In this document: piece after piece, positions 7,764 through 16,443 of the stretch
Layout: each line of letters begins with the position of its first letter
How positions within the stretch are numbered: position 1 is the stretch's first letter
NCBI RefSeq assembly: GCF_042646205.1
Contig: NZ_JBHRTF010000002.1
Location: 124,001-188,000, forward strand
Length of the DNA: 64,000 nt
Direction of reading: 5' to 3'
Origin: Cellvibrio fontiphilus_A
Lineage (GTDB): Bacteria; Pseudomonadota; Gammaproteobacteria; Pseudomonadales; Cellvibrionaceae
Notes under the pieces: model-generated
Seen by the model: the letters and a program-made list of their open reading frames with translations, nothing else
The model's database searches: none
What the model was told of the DNA's origin: nothing
Program-made: the position numbers and the translations under genes

Positions 7764-9992
7764 TTAATATTGATAGCTCACCGACATACCCACAGTGCGC
7801 GGGCGAATCACGTATTCAAATTGGCCCTGCTCACCAAAAAAATCATCGGCGCGGCCGCCGGTAATACCACGGGTATTGGCGATATTATTCACAAAGGCAC
7901 CCACACGCCAATTACGCAGCGTTACACCAAGGCGCGCACTGGCGGTGTTGTAACTATCCAGCTGTTGGTAATTGGCAAAGTTTTCATTTACCGCCGTGGT
8001 CACGTCACCCATGTGTTGAAAACTCAGGCTGCCATCCCATTCTGCATTGCCCATTGCCTTCACATATTCCAGCACCACACTCATATGCTGACGCGGTGAG
8101 CCGGGTAAACGGTCGCCGTCAAACACGGCAATATCGGCCACGGTTTCGGTCAACTCGGCATCGATAAAAGTGTAATTGCTGCGCAGGCTGAAACCGGCCG
8201 GTAATTGTGCATAAACTTCCAATTCAACACCCTGGGAGCGCGCATCACCGGCGTTGGCGAGAATTGAGCGGCCATCATCCTCTGCGGTGGTGCTCACCTG
8301 AATATCTTCCCAAGCGGTAGAGAAGAGCGCCGCATTAAATTGCAGTTGTTTTTTGAACCACTCGCTGCGCAAACCCAGTTCGGCGCTGGTGGCTTTATCC
8401 GGCGCATAAAAACGATTGGTGGTTACATCGGGCGGTGTGAGGTTAGCGCCACCGCGGCGATAACCCTCGGCCAATTGTGCATACACATTTACCAGCTCAG
8501 TGAATTTATAGCGCGTGCCGATTTTGCCCAGAGTGTCATTGGTATTATCGTCGCCGCGTTCACAACTGGGTGTGCCATCCGAGGGGAAAAAGGTGGTGCA
8601 CACTTCCAATTTATCGTCGTAATTAAAATAGCGTGTACCGGCGCTGACTTCCCATTGCGGAGTTAGGTCGTAAGCGATTTCACCGTAGGCGGAATATTCA
8701 TCCAGCGTTTCGGTTTGGGTAGCCAGGTATTCCAAATCGCCGGGCAATTCAGCGCCCAAAAATTCGCCAAACCCGGGCGTGTAATCACCAATATAAACAT
8801 CCAGGTCATCGCGGCTATAAAAACCGCCCACCAACCAACGCAGCGGCTGGTTGCTGTCTGATACCAAACGCAATTCGGCGCTGTCTTTCACTACATCCAC
8901 GGTGCTGGCGTTGTAGGCAGAGAGATCTTCGTACAAGTTGTAATACTCAACATTCGGATCAAGACCAATATACAAATCCGTCTGATCTGCACGCTCGTTA
9001 TGCGCATAGTCGTAGTGATTCACGCTCGCGGTCAGGGCGGCAAAACCCATCTCATAAGTGGCGTCGATACTCGCCAGCTGCAGCTCGCCTTCCATAGGTT
9101 GCAAATAGCGGCTGGATGCGGTGTAGTCATCTTCCGTAAAACTTTCATTCGCAGCTTGGCGATCACCGACATTTATTTTTTGATAGTGATAGCTGCTGTT
9201 AAGCGCAAAATTATCCGTGGCTTGCCAGAGCAAACTGATGCGCGCTTGTTTGTTTTGATCGTCGTTGATGTCCTCTTGCTCACCGCTTAATAAATAGGGG
9301 TTATCAATAAAACCGGCGTTGTCGGTTTTACCCAGCAGCAAGCGCAAGCCCAGGGTGTTATCAATGAGCGGTGTATTCACGACCAAATCGGTGTCGTAAC
9401 TCAAATCGTCACTGTGTTTGGTTTGGGAAATTTCCGCCGAGGTGCGCACCGAATATTTTTCCAGATTCGGTTTGTTGGTGACGTAACGAATTAAACCGCC
9501 CACCGAGGCATTGCCATAGAGGGTGCCCTGCGGGCCGCGCACCACTTCGATTTGTTGCAAATCTTTCAAGCTAAAAGAGGGTGGGACAAAATAGCCTTGC
9601 AGCGGCAGGTTATCTACGTAACTGGCAACCAGTGAACCGTCACCCCCCAAATCACCAGAGCCAATTTCATCCATGCGCAGGCCGCGAATAATTAACCCGG
9701 TGGGGTTGCGCGGGCCGGCATCCACAATATTTAAACCCGGCACTTGTGCCGCTATATCACTGATTGATTTTACGCCTTCAAAATTATTCACCACACTCAA
9801 TGCACCGGCGTAATCCTGCAAACTTTGTTCGCGTTTGGCGGCGGTGACAATCACTTCCTCCAGCGCGGCTGATTCGGTGGCGGCCCATACCGGCGCTGCC
9901 ATCAGCGGCAAAAGTGCGCAGGCAAGCGCAAGTGGAGTTTTGGTGCAGGGAGTTACGCGATTGTTTTTGTGTGCGTTGCGGCTGTTGATCAT
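7764..9992 (-). CDS. TonB-dependent outer-membrane receptor
   Basis: 742 residues. A signal peptide ends about residue 37 (APVWA-A), followed by a TonB-box-like EEVIVTA, a plug domain (residues about 55-165, including QIEVVRGPQGTLYG and GGLIRYVTNKP) and a 22-stranded barrel that ends in aromatic SVSYQY, the usual outer-membrane sorting end. No STN domain, so no FecIR-type signalling is expected. It lies 25 bp downstream of an AraC-type membrane regulator on the same strand and opposite the GH5/GH30 glucanases, so uptake of beta-glucan oligosaccharides is inferred. A siderophore receptor is possible on sequence alone, but there are no siderophore genes nearby. Confidence 0.9.
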   Translation of the reverse strand: MINSRNAHKNNRVTPCTKTPLALACALLPLMAAPVWAATESAALEEVIVTAAKREQSLQDYAGALSVVNNFEGVKSISDIAAQVPGLNIVDAGPRNPTGLIIRGLRMDEIGSGDLGGDGSLVASYVDNLPLQGYFVPPSFSLKDLQQIEVVRGPQGTLYGNASVGGLIRYVTNKPNLEKYSVRTSAEISQTKHSDDLSYDTDLVVNTPLIDNTLGLRLLLGKTDNAGFIDNPYLLSGEQEDINDDQNKQARISLLWQATDNFALNSSYHYQKINVGDRQAANESFTEDDYTASSRYLQPMEGELQLASIDATYEMGFAALTASVNHYDYAHNERADQTDLYIGLDPNVEYYNLYEDLSAYNASTVDVVKDSAELRLVSDSNQPLRWLVGGFYSRDDLDVYIGDYTPGFGEFLGAELPGDLEYLATQTETLDEYSAYGEIAYDLTPQWEVSAGTRYFNYDDKLEVCTTFFPSDGTPSCERGDDNTNDTLGKIGTRYKFTELVNVYAQLAEGYRRGGANLTPPDVTTNRFYAPDKATSAELGLRSEWFKKQLQFNAALFSTAWEDIQVSTTAEDDGRSILANAGDARSQGVELEVYAQLPAGFSLRSNYTFIDAELTETVADIAVFDGDRLPGSPRQHMSVVLEYVKAMGNAEWDGSLSFQHMGDVTTAVNENFANYQQLDSYNTASARLGVTLRNWRVGAFVNNIANTRGITGGRADDFFGEQGQFEYVIRPRTVGMSVSYQY

Positions 9993-10017
9993 GTTCTTAC
10001 TCGCTCCAGTAGTGAAA

Positions 10018-11232
10018 TTATTTAGTACCCGCCGCCTGCGGGTTTTGGCGATACTCAGACGGTGTTTTCCCTACCAGTTTTTTAAAGAAGGTATTAAATA
10101 CCGATTTACTGTTAAACCCCACTTCCAGATAAATATCCGTGATGGTTTTGTCCTTATTGGCGGGATCGATTAAACGCTTTTGCACCTCCTCGATCCGGTA
10201 GCCGTTGATGAACTCGTAAAAATTCAAATTGAAATGGCGATTGATAATCATGGATAAATCTTTTGCCGGTATCGCCAAACTCTCTGCCAACATATCCAGT
10301 GTCAGCTCGGGGTTGAGATAGGTTTTTTGGCTGCGCATGGTGCTGTCGATTTTTTCTGCATATTCCGGGTTGAGCAGTTTTTCCTGCGCATTTTTCTTAG
10401 CCGATTCGCGCGCGCCATTGCTGCTGTCTTTTTGGCGCACGGCTTCAAAATTGCTGAAGTAGCGCATGCTGGTAAACACCAGGGTGCACACCAAAACAAA
10501 CAGTGCGTAGTAACCACTCAAACCAATGTATTCAATGATATTGCCACTGGGGTGCGGGGCCAGAAAATCGAAACCGGTCGCAAAACCAATCGCTTTGGAG
10601 AGCGCCAAAAAAGCCTCCATCGCGGTGACCACCAAAAAGCCCATCACCAGAATTTTGAGCCAGAGAATATCCACCTTCTCAATATTGGAATGGGTGTTTT
10701 TCAGAATGTCCTTGTATTTGTAGATGAGCAAAAAGCCTGCCACGCAGTAGGCGACACGTAGGAATTTGCAAAAGAAATCCATGCCGATATAACCCAGGCT
10801 GTACACAAAAGCTTCGCTGTTGATCCACTCCAGGCGCGTAGCCGCCGGGAATCGGTAGAAGGCCAGCAGCATAAACAGGGCAAACAGCCCCAGTGGTAGC
10901 AGGTGCAGGTAGTCCTTGGGGCGCAGGTGGAAATCGCGAAACACCAGCGACTTCACATAAAAATACAGCAGCACCGCATCCAGGTAGTAGGCAAAGCCGC
11001 CCACAAAATAAATGCCCGGTGCATGGGCGCGCACCTGCAGTTTGAAATCGGCGCCCCACAAGATTAATTCGTGCAGCGGGATAAAAGCATGGGCAATCAA
11101 AAACGCGGCGAGAAAATAATTGCTGATATTGTTGGGTGGGTTGGTGGCGATCAACAGCAGTGCAAAAAAACCGCAGAGCATGGCGGTCATGAGCAAAATA
11201 ACGTCGTGAAAATTGAAGACTACAAAATCCAT
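10018..11232 (-). CDS. AraC-family regulator with N-terminal membrane domain
   Basis: 404 residues. The first about 240 contain six or seven hydrophobic segments (for example VILLMTAMLCGFFALLLIA and YALFVLVCTLVFTSM). The C-terminal about 110 residues form an AraC/XylS DNA-binding domain with the signature region containing EEVQKRLIDPANKD, ITDIYLEVGFNSKSVFNTFFKK and GKTPSEYRQN. Such membrane AraC proteins couple an envelope or ligand signal to transcription. An SD (GGGGAGC) precedes the ATG at 11232. It is the first gene of a two-gene unit with the TonB receptor (25-bp gap) and diverges from the GH5 gene across a 426-bp regulatory region, so it probably controls the beta-glucan locus (inference). 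Confidence 0.85.
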   Translation of the reverse strand: MDFVVFNFHDVILLMTAMLCGFFALLLIATNPPNNISNYFLAAFLIAHAFIPLHELILWGADFKLQVRAHAPGIYFVGGFAYYLDAVLLYFYVKSLVFRDFHLRPKDYLHLLPLGLFALFMLLAFYRFPAATRLEWINSEAFVYSLGYIGMDFFCKFLRVAYCVAGFLLIYKYKDILKNTHSNIEKVDILWLKILVMGFLVVTAMEAFLALSKAIGFATGFDFLAPHPSGNIIEYIGLSGYYALFVLVCTLVFTSMRYFSNFEAVRQKDSSNGARESAKKNAQEKLLNPEYAEKIDSTMRSQKTYLNPELTLDMLAESLAIPAKDLSMIINRHFNLNFYEFINGYRIEEVQKRLIDPANKDKTITDIYLEVGFNSKSVFNTFFKKLVGKTPSEYRQNPQAAGTK

Positions 11233-11658
11233 AGAGCTCCCCAGGTGTTTTTATTGTGACGCCGCCGGTGGTTGATGGGTTGTGCCGAGAGAGGGTGGTT
11301 GGTCTCGCGGTTGAAGGCGCCTTGGTTGTGGAGGGGATAGTATAGAAACCGCCAGCGCTGGGCCAGCCTGAATCTGCCCTTGCGCTGAAGTGGCGCGCCC
11401 GCTGCCGGCACCGGCTGTTGGTGATGTGTCACGCGCGAACCAAGGCAAATTCAGGCGCCGCGTTCGAGCAATGATTCTTTGTTCGAACGGGTTCGCTTTA
11501 CATTTTTTTGCATCATTCCCGCCCCTCGAACGACAGTATTTATCCCCGCCCCCAGGATGTACGGGTCTGGCACGACAGACGCTGTATCCATCGCCGCACA
11601 AACGGCAATCCGAATAACAATAATTTTTACAACAATAATCGCCATACAGGTAGACACC
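11233..11658. promoter_or_regulatory. Divergent regulatory region between araC-type regulator and GH5 gene
   Basis: A 426-bp region without a convincing gene. A frame open upstream of the GH5 start (from 11479) lacks a signal peptide at its own start and is taken as non-coding. It contains an inverted repeat CGTTCGA (11461-11467) and TTCGAACG (11482-11489), with a further TCGAACG at about 11525. These are candidate operator elements for the AraC regulator or another factor. No confident -35/-10 pair could be picked by eye. Confidence 0.4.
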
Positions 11659-13779
11659 ATGAAACCATTAACCACCGGCGCCTTTGCGCGCCGCTGCCCA
11701 GTGTTGGTGCTGGGCCTCTCCGCCCTGCTCTTCAGCTTCACCAGCCATGCCCAAGTTAACCCGCCGGCGACCATACAGGCCGAAGCCTACAGTCATATGA
11801 ATGGCATCCAACTGGAAAACACCAGCGATACCGGCGGCGGCCAGAATGTCGGCTGGATCGATGCCAACGACTGGCTTTCCTACAGCAACAGCCCGGTCAA
11901 TATCGCCACTGCCGGCGCTTATGACATCGAATATCGCATTGCCAGCCCCAGCGGTGGCGGCAACATCACCTTTGAAGAAGCGGGCGGCTCGCCAGCCTAT
12001 GGCAGCATCAACCTGCCGGCTACCGGCGGCTGGCAAACCTGGCAGACGGTCAGCCAGCGCATCAATTTAACCGCCGGCGTGCACCGCTTTGGCATCAAGG
12101 TGAATGCGGGCGGCTTTAACCTCAACTGGTTCCGGGTTGTACCGGTGCAAACCCAAAGCTGGACACCGCTGCCGCGCGTTAAACAAAACGGCCACCTCTG
12201 GGTGAACGCCGCCACTAACCAGCGCGTGGATCTGCGCGGCACCAACCTGGGCAACTGGCTGATTCAGGAATTCTGGATGATGGGCGGTATCATCTCCCAC
12301 AGCGGCGGCGCGGTGAATGACCAATGCACCCTGGAATCGGTCATGGCGCAGCGTTTTGGCAATGCCGAGAAAGAGCGCTTGATGAAAGTCTTCCGCAGCA
12401 ATTACATCACCGCGCGCGACTTTGACATGATGAAAGCCATGGGCATGAACGTGGTGCGCATCCCCTTCCTCTACAGTTTGATCGAGGACGAATACAACCC
12501 CTACAACCTGCGCAGCGACGCTTGGCAATACTTGGATTGGGCGATCAACGAAGCCGAAAAACGCGGCATGTATACCATCCTCGATTTGCACGGCACAGTC
12601 GGTGGGCAAGCAGCGAATGGCGAACAGCACGACGGCTGTGTCGGCCCGGCACAACTCTGGACCAACGCGAGCTACTGGGACCGCACCAAATGGCTGTGGG
12701 ATATGATCGCGCAGAAATACCGTGGCCGTAGCGCCGTGGTCGCCTATGACCTGCTCAACGAACCCTGGGGCACAGACGCCACCACCCTCGCCAATCGCTC
12801 CTATGAATTGTTCAACGTGGTGCGCGCCAAAGACCCGGACACCATCATCCTGCTGCCCGGCCACAATTCCGGCATAGACGCCTACGGCAACCCCAATAGC
12901 CGCGGCCTGACCAACGTCTCCACCTGGATGCACTTCTACCCCGGCCTCTGGGGCTGGAACGACACCGCCAGCTACGGCGCCGGCCAAGCCAACATGTACG
13001 CCAACTGGCTGCACTGCAATGCCAACGGCACCGGTGAAAGCTGCGATTGGCGCAACAAAATCTACGGCCTGCAAACCCCCTTCTTAGTGGGCGAATTCCA
13101 ACCCTGGACACTGCTCGGCAGCTACGGTGGCCAAATGACCCGCAAAGCCTACGACATCTACAACAGCTACGGCTGGGCGGCGACTAACTGGGCCTGGAAA
13201 ACCACCTCAGCTACCGGCTCCAACGGCGATACCAGCGGCTGGAACTGGGGCATGGTCACCAACAGCAGCAATGGCGGCGGCATGGGCGGATTAAACGTGA
13301 GCAACGCCAGCGCTACACAAATTGAAAACTGGTTTAAACAATTCAGCACACAACCACTGGTGCGCAACGAAAGCATCGCCACCTGGATGAACTGGAAACC
13401 GGAAGTGGGCAAACGCATAGAAGCGGAAATGTTCAAAGACCACAACGGCATCCGCATGGAAACCACCAGTGATACCGGCGGCGGTTTTAATGCCGGCAGC
13501 ACCGACGACAACGACTGGATGAGCTACCCCATCAACGTACCCGCCACCGGCAATTACACATTGCAAGTGCGCGTGGCATCACCCTACAGCGGCGGCATTT
13601 TAGTGCTCAGCAGAAACGGCGCGGATCTAGGCACCATCACCGTGCCCAACACCGGCGGCTGGCAAAACTGGCAAACCCTTTCCACCACTGTTTACCTCAA
13701 CGCGGGGCAACAGGATTTATCGATTTTTGTCAGAAAAGGCGGCTGGAATATCAACTGGTTCCAATTAAACCCGCTGTAA
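11659..13779 (+). CDS. Secreted CBM6-GH5-CBM6 glucanase
   Basis: 706 residues from the ATG at 11659, which is followed directly by a signal peptide (cleavage near SHA-Q, residue 32). Domain order: CBM6 (about 37-160, AEAY...GGGQNVGW...GGWQTW), GH5 catalytic domain (about 175-575), then a second CBM6 (about 585-706). In GH5, the acid/base is E368 in LNEPWG and the nucleophile E479 in VGEFQPW. The opening RGTNLGNWLIQEFW resembles the GVNLGGWL start of GH5 exo-beta-1,3-glucanases; substrate is inferred from this and the neighbouring GH30. It is a paralogue of the enzyme at 18629, with near-identical catalytic motifs. Followed by a strong terminator. The exact GH5 subfamily is not decided. Confidence 0.88.
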   Translation: MKPLTTGAFARRCPVLVLGLSALLFSFTSHAQVNPPATIQAEAYSHMNGIQLENTSDTGGGQNVGWIDANDWLSYSNSPVNIATAGAYDIEYRIASPSGGGNITFEEAGGSPAYGSINLPATGGWQTWQTVSQRINLTAGVHRFGIKVNAGGFNLNWFRVVPVQTQSWTPLPRVKQNGHLWVNAATNQRVDLRGTNLGNWLIQEFWMMGGIISHSGGAVNDQCTLESVMAQRFGNAEKERLMKVFRSNYITARDFDMMKAMGMNVVRIPFLYSLIEDEYNPYNLRSDAWQYLDWAINEAEKRGMYTILDLHGTVGGQAANGEQHDGCVGPAQLWTNASYWDRTKWLWDMIAQKYRGRSAVVAYDLLNEPWGTDATTLANRSYELFNVVRAKDPDTIILLPGHNSGIDAYGNPNSRGLTNVSTWMHFYPGLWGWNDTASYGAGQANMYANWLHCNANGTGESCDWRNKIYGLQTPFLVGEFQPWTLLGSYGGQMTRKAYDIYNSYGWAATNWAWKTTSATGSNGDTSGWNWGMVTNSSNGGGMGGLNVSNASATQIENWFKQFSTQPLVRNESIATWMNWKPEVGKRIEAEMFKDHNGIRMETTSDTGGGFNAGSTDDNDWMSYPINVPATGNYTLQVRVASPYSGGILVLSRNGADLGTITVPNTGGWQNWQTLSTTVYLNAGQQDLSIFVRKGGWNINWFQLNPL

Positions 13780-13844
13780 TTTTTTAGCAAAAACTTTCTC
13801 TCTCTAGCCCTGTTGTTAACGCAATTAATTAACAACAGTCTTTC

Positions 13845-13875
13845 GCCGATGCAGCAATGCATCGGCTTTTTTGTT
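13845..13875 (+). terminator. Rho-independent terminator after GH5 gene
   Basis: A 9-bp stem GCCGATGCA/TGCATCGGC (13845-13853 and 13858-13866) with a 4-nt loop followed by a run of T. A second hairpin (TGTTGTTAA/TTAACAACA, 13811-13836) lies just before it. Confidence 0.85.
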
Positions 13876-13876
13876 T

Positions 13877-13907
13877 GTAGGTTGGAAGAGCGCAGCGACT
13901 TCCGACA
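13877..13907 (+). repeat. REP element, copy 1 (forward)
   Basis: Begins GTAGGTTGGAAGAGCG and continues to CTTCCGACA. The GGAAG/CTTCC arms form the hairpin; the 5' GTAG is the tetranucleotide typical of REPs recognised by RAYT transposases. Near-identical copies are at 14071-14103 (inverted) and 14643-14673. Confidence 0.85.
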
Positions 13908-13983
13908 AATCGCCACGCCCGAAAAATCACTACCACAACCAACAACAAATTAAAAACTTGGAAAATAAATTTAATTATGTTTG

Positions 13984-14103
13984 GTGTCGGAAATTGCCTT
14001 GATCTTGGGTTTGTGTCGAAAGTCGATTTAATGGTGAGTTTGTGTCGGAATTTGCCTTGATCGTGAGTTTGTGTCGGAAGTCGCTTCGCTCTTCCAACCT
14101 ACG
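13984..14103. repeat. 29-bp periodic array ending in an inverted REP
   Basis: Four units start with GTGTCGG or GTGTCGA at 13984, 14013, 14042 and 14071, an exact 29-bp period. Units 1 and 3 share the interior TTGCCTTGATC; unit 2 is more diverged. Unit 4 is the REP itself in reverse orientation (to 14103). The rest of the 13780-14138 intergenic stretch has only the terminators and REP copy 1. Confidence 0.8.
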
Positions 14104-14138
14104 CATTATGATTTGCGACTTTTTACAGGGAGGTTTTT

Positions 14139-14646
14139 ATGTCGGTTTATCGGCGCAATTATGTGACGGGTGGGACTTATTTTTTTCACCGTGAATTTGC
14201 TGGATCGCAGGCAAACATTATTGGTGGATTACGTTGCGCAATTGCGTAACGCAGTCGCCAAGGTAAAAAGACAGCGACCATTTATTATTGATGCCTGGGT
14301 GGTTTTGCCAGATCACATGCATGCGGTCTGGACACTGCCCGAGGGCGATAGCGATTATTCTGGTCGCTGGCGGGAAATAAAAAAGGAATTTAACCGCAAC
14401 ATCCCTGCCGGAGAACTCCTATCAATCGCCCGCCAACGACAAGGCGAACGCGGCATTTGGCAGCGACGCTTTTGGGAACACACTATCAAATCTGAAACCG
14501 ATTATCGGCACCACATTGATTACGTGCACATCAACCCGCTAAAACACGGCCTGGTCACCCAAGTCAAAGACTGGCCATACTCCTCATTTCACCGCTACCA
14601 CCAAAACGGCCTCTACCCCCAACACTGGCCCAACACAGAACCGTAG
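14139..14646 (+). pseudogene. REP-associated tyrosine transposase (RAYT), frameshifted
   Basis: A transposase_17/IS200-like Y1 enzyme that handles REP sequences. The expected N-terminus (MSVYRRNYVTGGTYFF) starts at the ATG at 14139 in one frame, while the rest (TVNLLDRRQTLL onward, 14187-14646) continues one base out of frame. The switch falls in a run of seven T (14180-14186), where six would restore the frame. The body has the HxH motif in LPDHMHAVW and the Tyr-containing DYVHINPLKHG, so the catalytic residues are intact. A GTG at 14170 could start the downstream frame alone, but it would lose the N-terminal strand. REPs flank the gene on both sides in opposite orientation. It could be a decayed gene, a slippage-dependent gene or a base-call error. 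Confidence 0.85.
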
Positions 14647-14673
14647 GTTGGAAGAGCGAAGCGACTTCCGACA
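14643..14673 (+). repeat. REP element, copy 3 (forward), at the RAYT 3' end
   Basis: GTAGGTTGGAAGAGCG onward, one base different from copy 1, overlapping the RAYT stop codon. Together with the inverted copy at 14071-14103 it brackets the transposase gene. Confidence 0.85.
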
Positions 14674-14820
14674 CCCCACCCCCACCAATTCCCCGCCAGC
14701 CTTGCAACACCAAAAACATCAGGATTGCGGACAAAGTAATAAACTGTATATTGCCCACACCCCAAACCGCCTACCCTAGGCGGTTCGCTCCTCATCAGGA
14801 AAAAATTCAAGGATTACATA

Positions 14821-15672
14821 ATGCTTAATTTAAGGATCATATTTTTATTTTTTCTCTGCGCAATCCTAGCGGCAAGTGCTTCGGCCGCCGAGTTAAATTC
14901 CACAACAAGTTTTGAGCTGCCCCTTACTCACAAAGTAACAATAAAATCACCACAGGGAATTGCTTATGAGTTAGTGATATCACTGCCCGCTAGCTATAAA
15001 AACTCACCCAACAAACGCTACCCCATACTCTATTACACGGATGCTCAGTGGGACGCGCCATTGTTGAATTCCATTTACCAGGATCTGGCCTTCGACAAAG
15101 CTATACCAGAGCTGGTGATGGTTGGTATTACCTATGCCGGCGTGAAGCCCAACTATACGGTGCTACGCACCAAGGATTTAACACCAACGAAGGACGAAAA
15201 TTTTGTTCGTGATTCGGGCGGTGGTGAAGCATTTTTGACGTTTATTAAAGAAACGATTATCCACAAAGTGGAAAGTGAGTATCGCGTTGATTCAACTCAG
15301 CGCGCTATTGCAGGTTGGTCGTTTGGTGGGCTATTCGCACTCTACGCCATGTACAGTGAGCCAGATCTATTTAAACGGTGTATTGCCGTTAGCCCGGCAG
15401 TGTCTTGGGACGATGAATACATCAGCCAACTGGACGATAAATTCTTTAAGGCAAACAGCAAGTTCAGCGGTCGGCTTTTTATCTCTCATGGTGCAAATGA
15501 AGCACCAGCCTTTGTAACATCCGTTTCTGGATTCCAAGACAAAGTTAAAAACAGAAAGGATTCAAACCTGCAGCTAATGAACTACAGAGTGGAGAATATG
15601 GCTCATGCGGGCGCAAAGGCCTCAGCCTATGCTCAAGGTCTTGTTTGGGCTTGGAAGGATATTCAGCCCTAG
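14821..15672 (+). CDS. Secreted putative esterase (esterase D / PF00756 type)
   Basis: 283 residues with a signal peptide ending about residue 22 (ASASA-A). The alpha/beta-hydrolase features are a YPILYYTDA strand, the nucleophile elbow AGWSFGG (Ser near 164) and a late His in MAHAGAKAS. The family includes ferric-enterobactin esterases, S-formylglutathione hydrolases and feruloyl/acetyl xylan esterases, so the substrate is open; in this neighbourhood an extracytoplasmic carbohydrate or ester target is plausible. An AAGGA ribosome-binding site sits about 10 nt before the ATG. The 150 bp between it and the RAYT hold only the REP and no clear promoter. Confidence 0.75.
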   Translation: MLNLRIIFLFFLCAILAASASAAELNSTTSFELPLTHKVTIKSPQGIAYELVISLPASYKNSPNKRYPILYYTDAQWDAPLLNSIYQDLAFDKAIPELVMVGITYAGVKPNYTVLRTKDLTPTKDENFVRDSGGGEAFLTFIKETIIHKVESEYRVDSTQRAIAGWSFGGLFALYAMYSEPDLFKRCIAVSPAVSWDDEYISQLDDKFFKANSKFSGRLFISHGANEAPAFVTSVSGFQDKVKNRKDSNLQLMNYRVENMAHAGAKASAYAQGLVWAWKDIQP

Positions 15673-15757
15673 AACTGAAAAGCAGACCGCGGGAAAGCCA
15701 TCCCCATTCGACAAAGCAGTCCTCATAAATAATCCAACCAACACACAGGATGTACTT

Positions 15758-16342
15758 ATGCAAGAAAATATCTACGCCGCACCAGAAGCAAACCTTGTTG
15801 ATACTGATGTAGCTTCGGTGAAGCCGGCTTTTTATGTGGTATCGCCGGTGAAATTTTTTACCTTATTCTTTTTTACCCTTGGCATGTATGGCGTTTATTG
15901 GCATTACAAGAATTGGGCGCTGTACAAGGTTGCTTACGACGACCGCGATCCTATGCCGGTTATGCGAGCGATTTTTTCAGTATTTTTCACCCACACACTA
16001 TTTTCTGTAATTGATATACGCCTCAAGGCGGAAGAAAAGGACTTTGCCTGGAACCCGGGCTTATGGGCGACATTAGGGGTGGCGGCGCTGTTGGCCTCCA
16101 ATATTATTGACCGTATTCCTGCAGCGGGCGCTGTGGGGGACTTATTGGCATTTATGCCTATACCACTAACATTTTTGTATGGCTTTGCGCTTTTCAAAGC
16201 CCAGCGGGCAATTAATGTGAGTTGTAATGATCCACAAGGGAAATCCAACCGCTCAATTACCTGGGCAAATTGCATTTGGATTTTTTTGGGTGCGGCGCTT
16301 TTAACGCTTGCGCTGTTAGGAGTATTTTTGCCGGGGGAATAA
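15758..16342 (+). CDS. Small multi-pass membrane protein, unknown function
   Basis: 194 residues from the ATG at 15758 (an open extension upstream overlaps the esterase gene and is rejected because it adds a non-conserved leader). Hydrophobic segments include FFTLFFFTLGMYGVYW (about 30), WATLGVAALLASNI (about 105), a segment around 140 and IFLGAALLTLALLGVF at the C-terminus. The MYGVYWHYKNW segment resembles the DUF4234-like family of short membrane proteins. There is no catalytic motif. It follows the esterase by 86 bp on the same strand and ends before a bidirectional terminator. Confidence 0.65.
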   Translation: MQENIYAAPEANLVDTDVASVKPAFYVVSPVKFFTLFFFTLGMYGVYWHYKNWALYKVAYDDRDPMPVMRAIFSVFFTHTLFSVIDIRLKAEEKDFAWNPGLWATLGVAALLASNIIDRIPAAGAVGDLLAFMPIPLTFLYGFALFKAQRAINVSCNDPQGKSNRSITWANCIWIFLGAALLTLALLGVFLPGE

Positions 16343-16390
16343 GCCTTACCAGAATCTATAGAGCGTTCACCTTTCATCGCCCTGAATGTG

Positions 16391-16424
16391 AAAACGCCGG
16401 CAAAATTTTCCGGCGTTTTTAAAT
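16391..16424. terminator. Bidirectional terminator
   Basis: Stem AAAACGCCGG/CCGGCGTTTT (16391-16400 and 16410-16419), A-rich on one side and T-rich on the other. It lies between the convergent genes ending at 16342 (+) and 16444 (-) and can serve both. Confidence 0.85.
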
Positions 16425-16443
16425 GCGCAGTGCAAAATCAGCG

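Noticed and set aside
12067..13074. Long open frame on the minus strand opposite the first GH5 gene (similar ones at 19424-20323 and 34444-35385)
   Set aside because: They mirror high-GC third positions of the GH5/mannanase genes, have no ribosome-binding site or recognisable motif, and the plus-strand enzymes have complete catalytic motifs.
13984..14103. CRISPR array
   Set aside because: The 29-bp period has no unique spacers; whole units are diverged copies of one another ending in a REP, and there are no cas genes.
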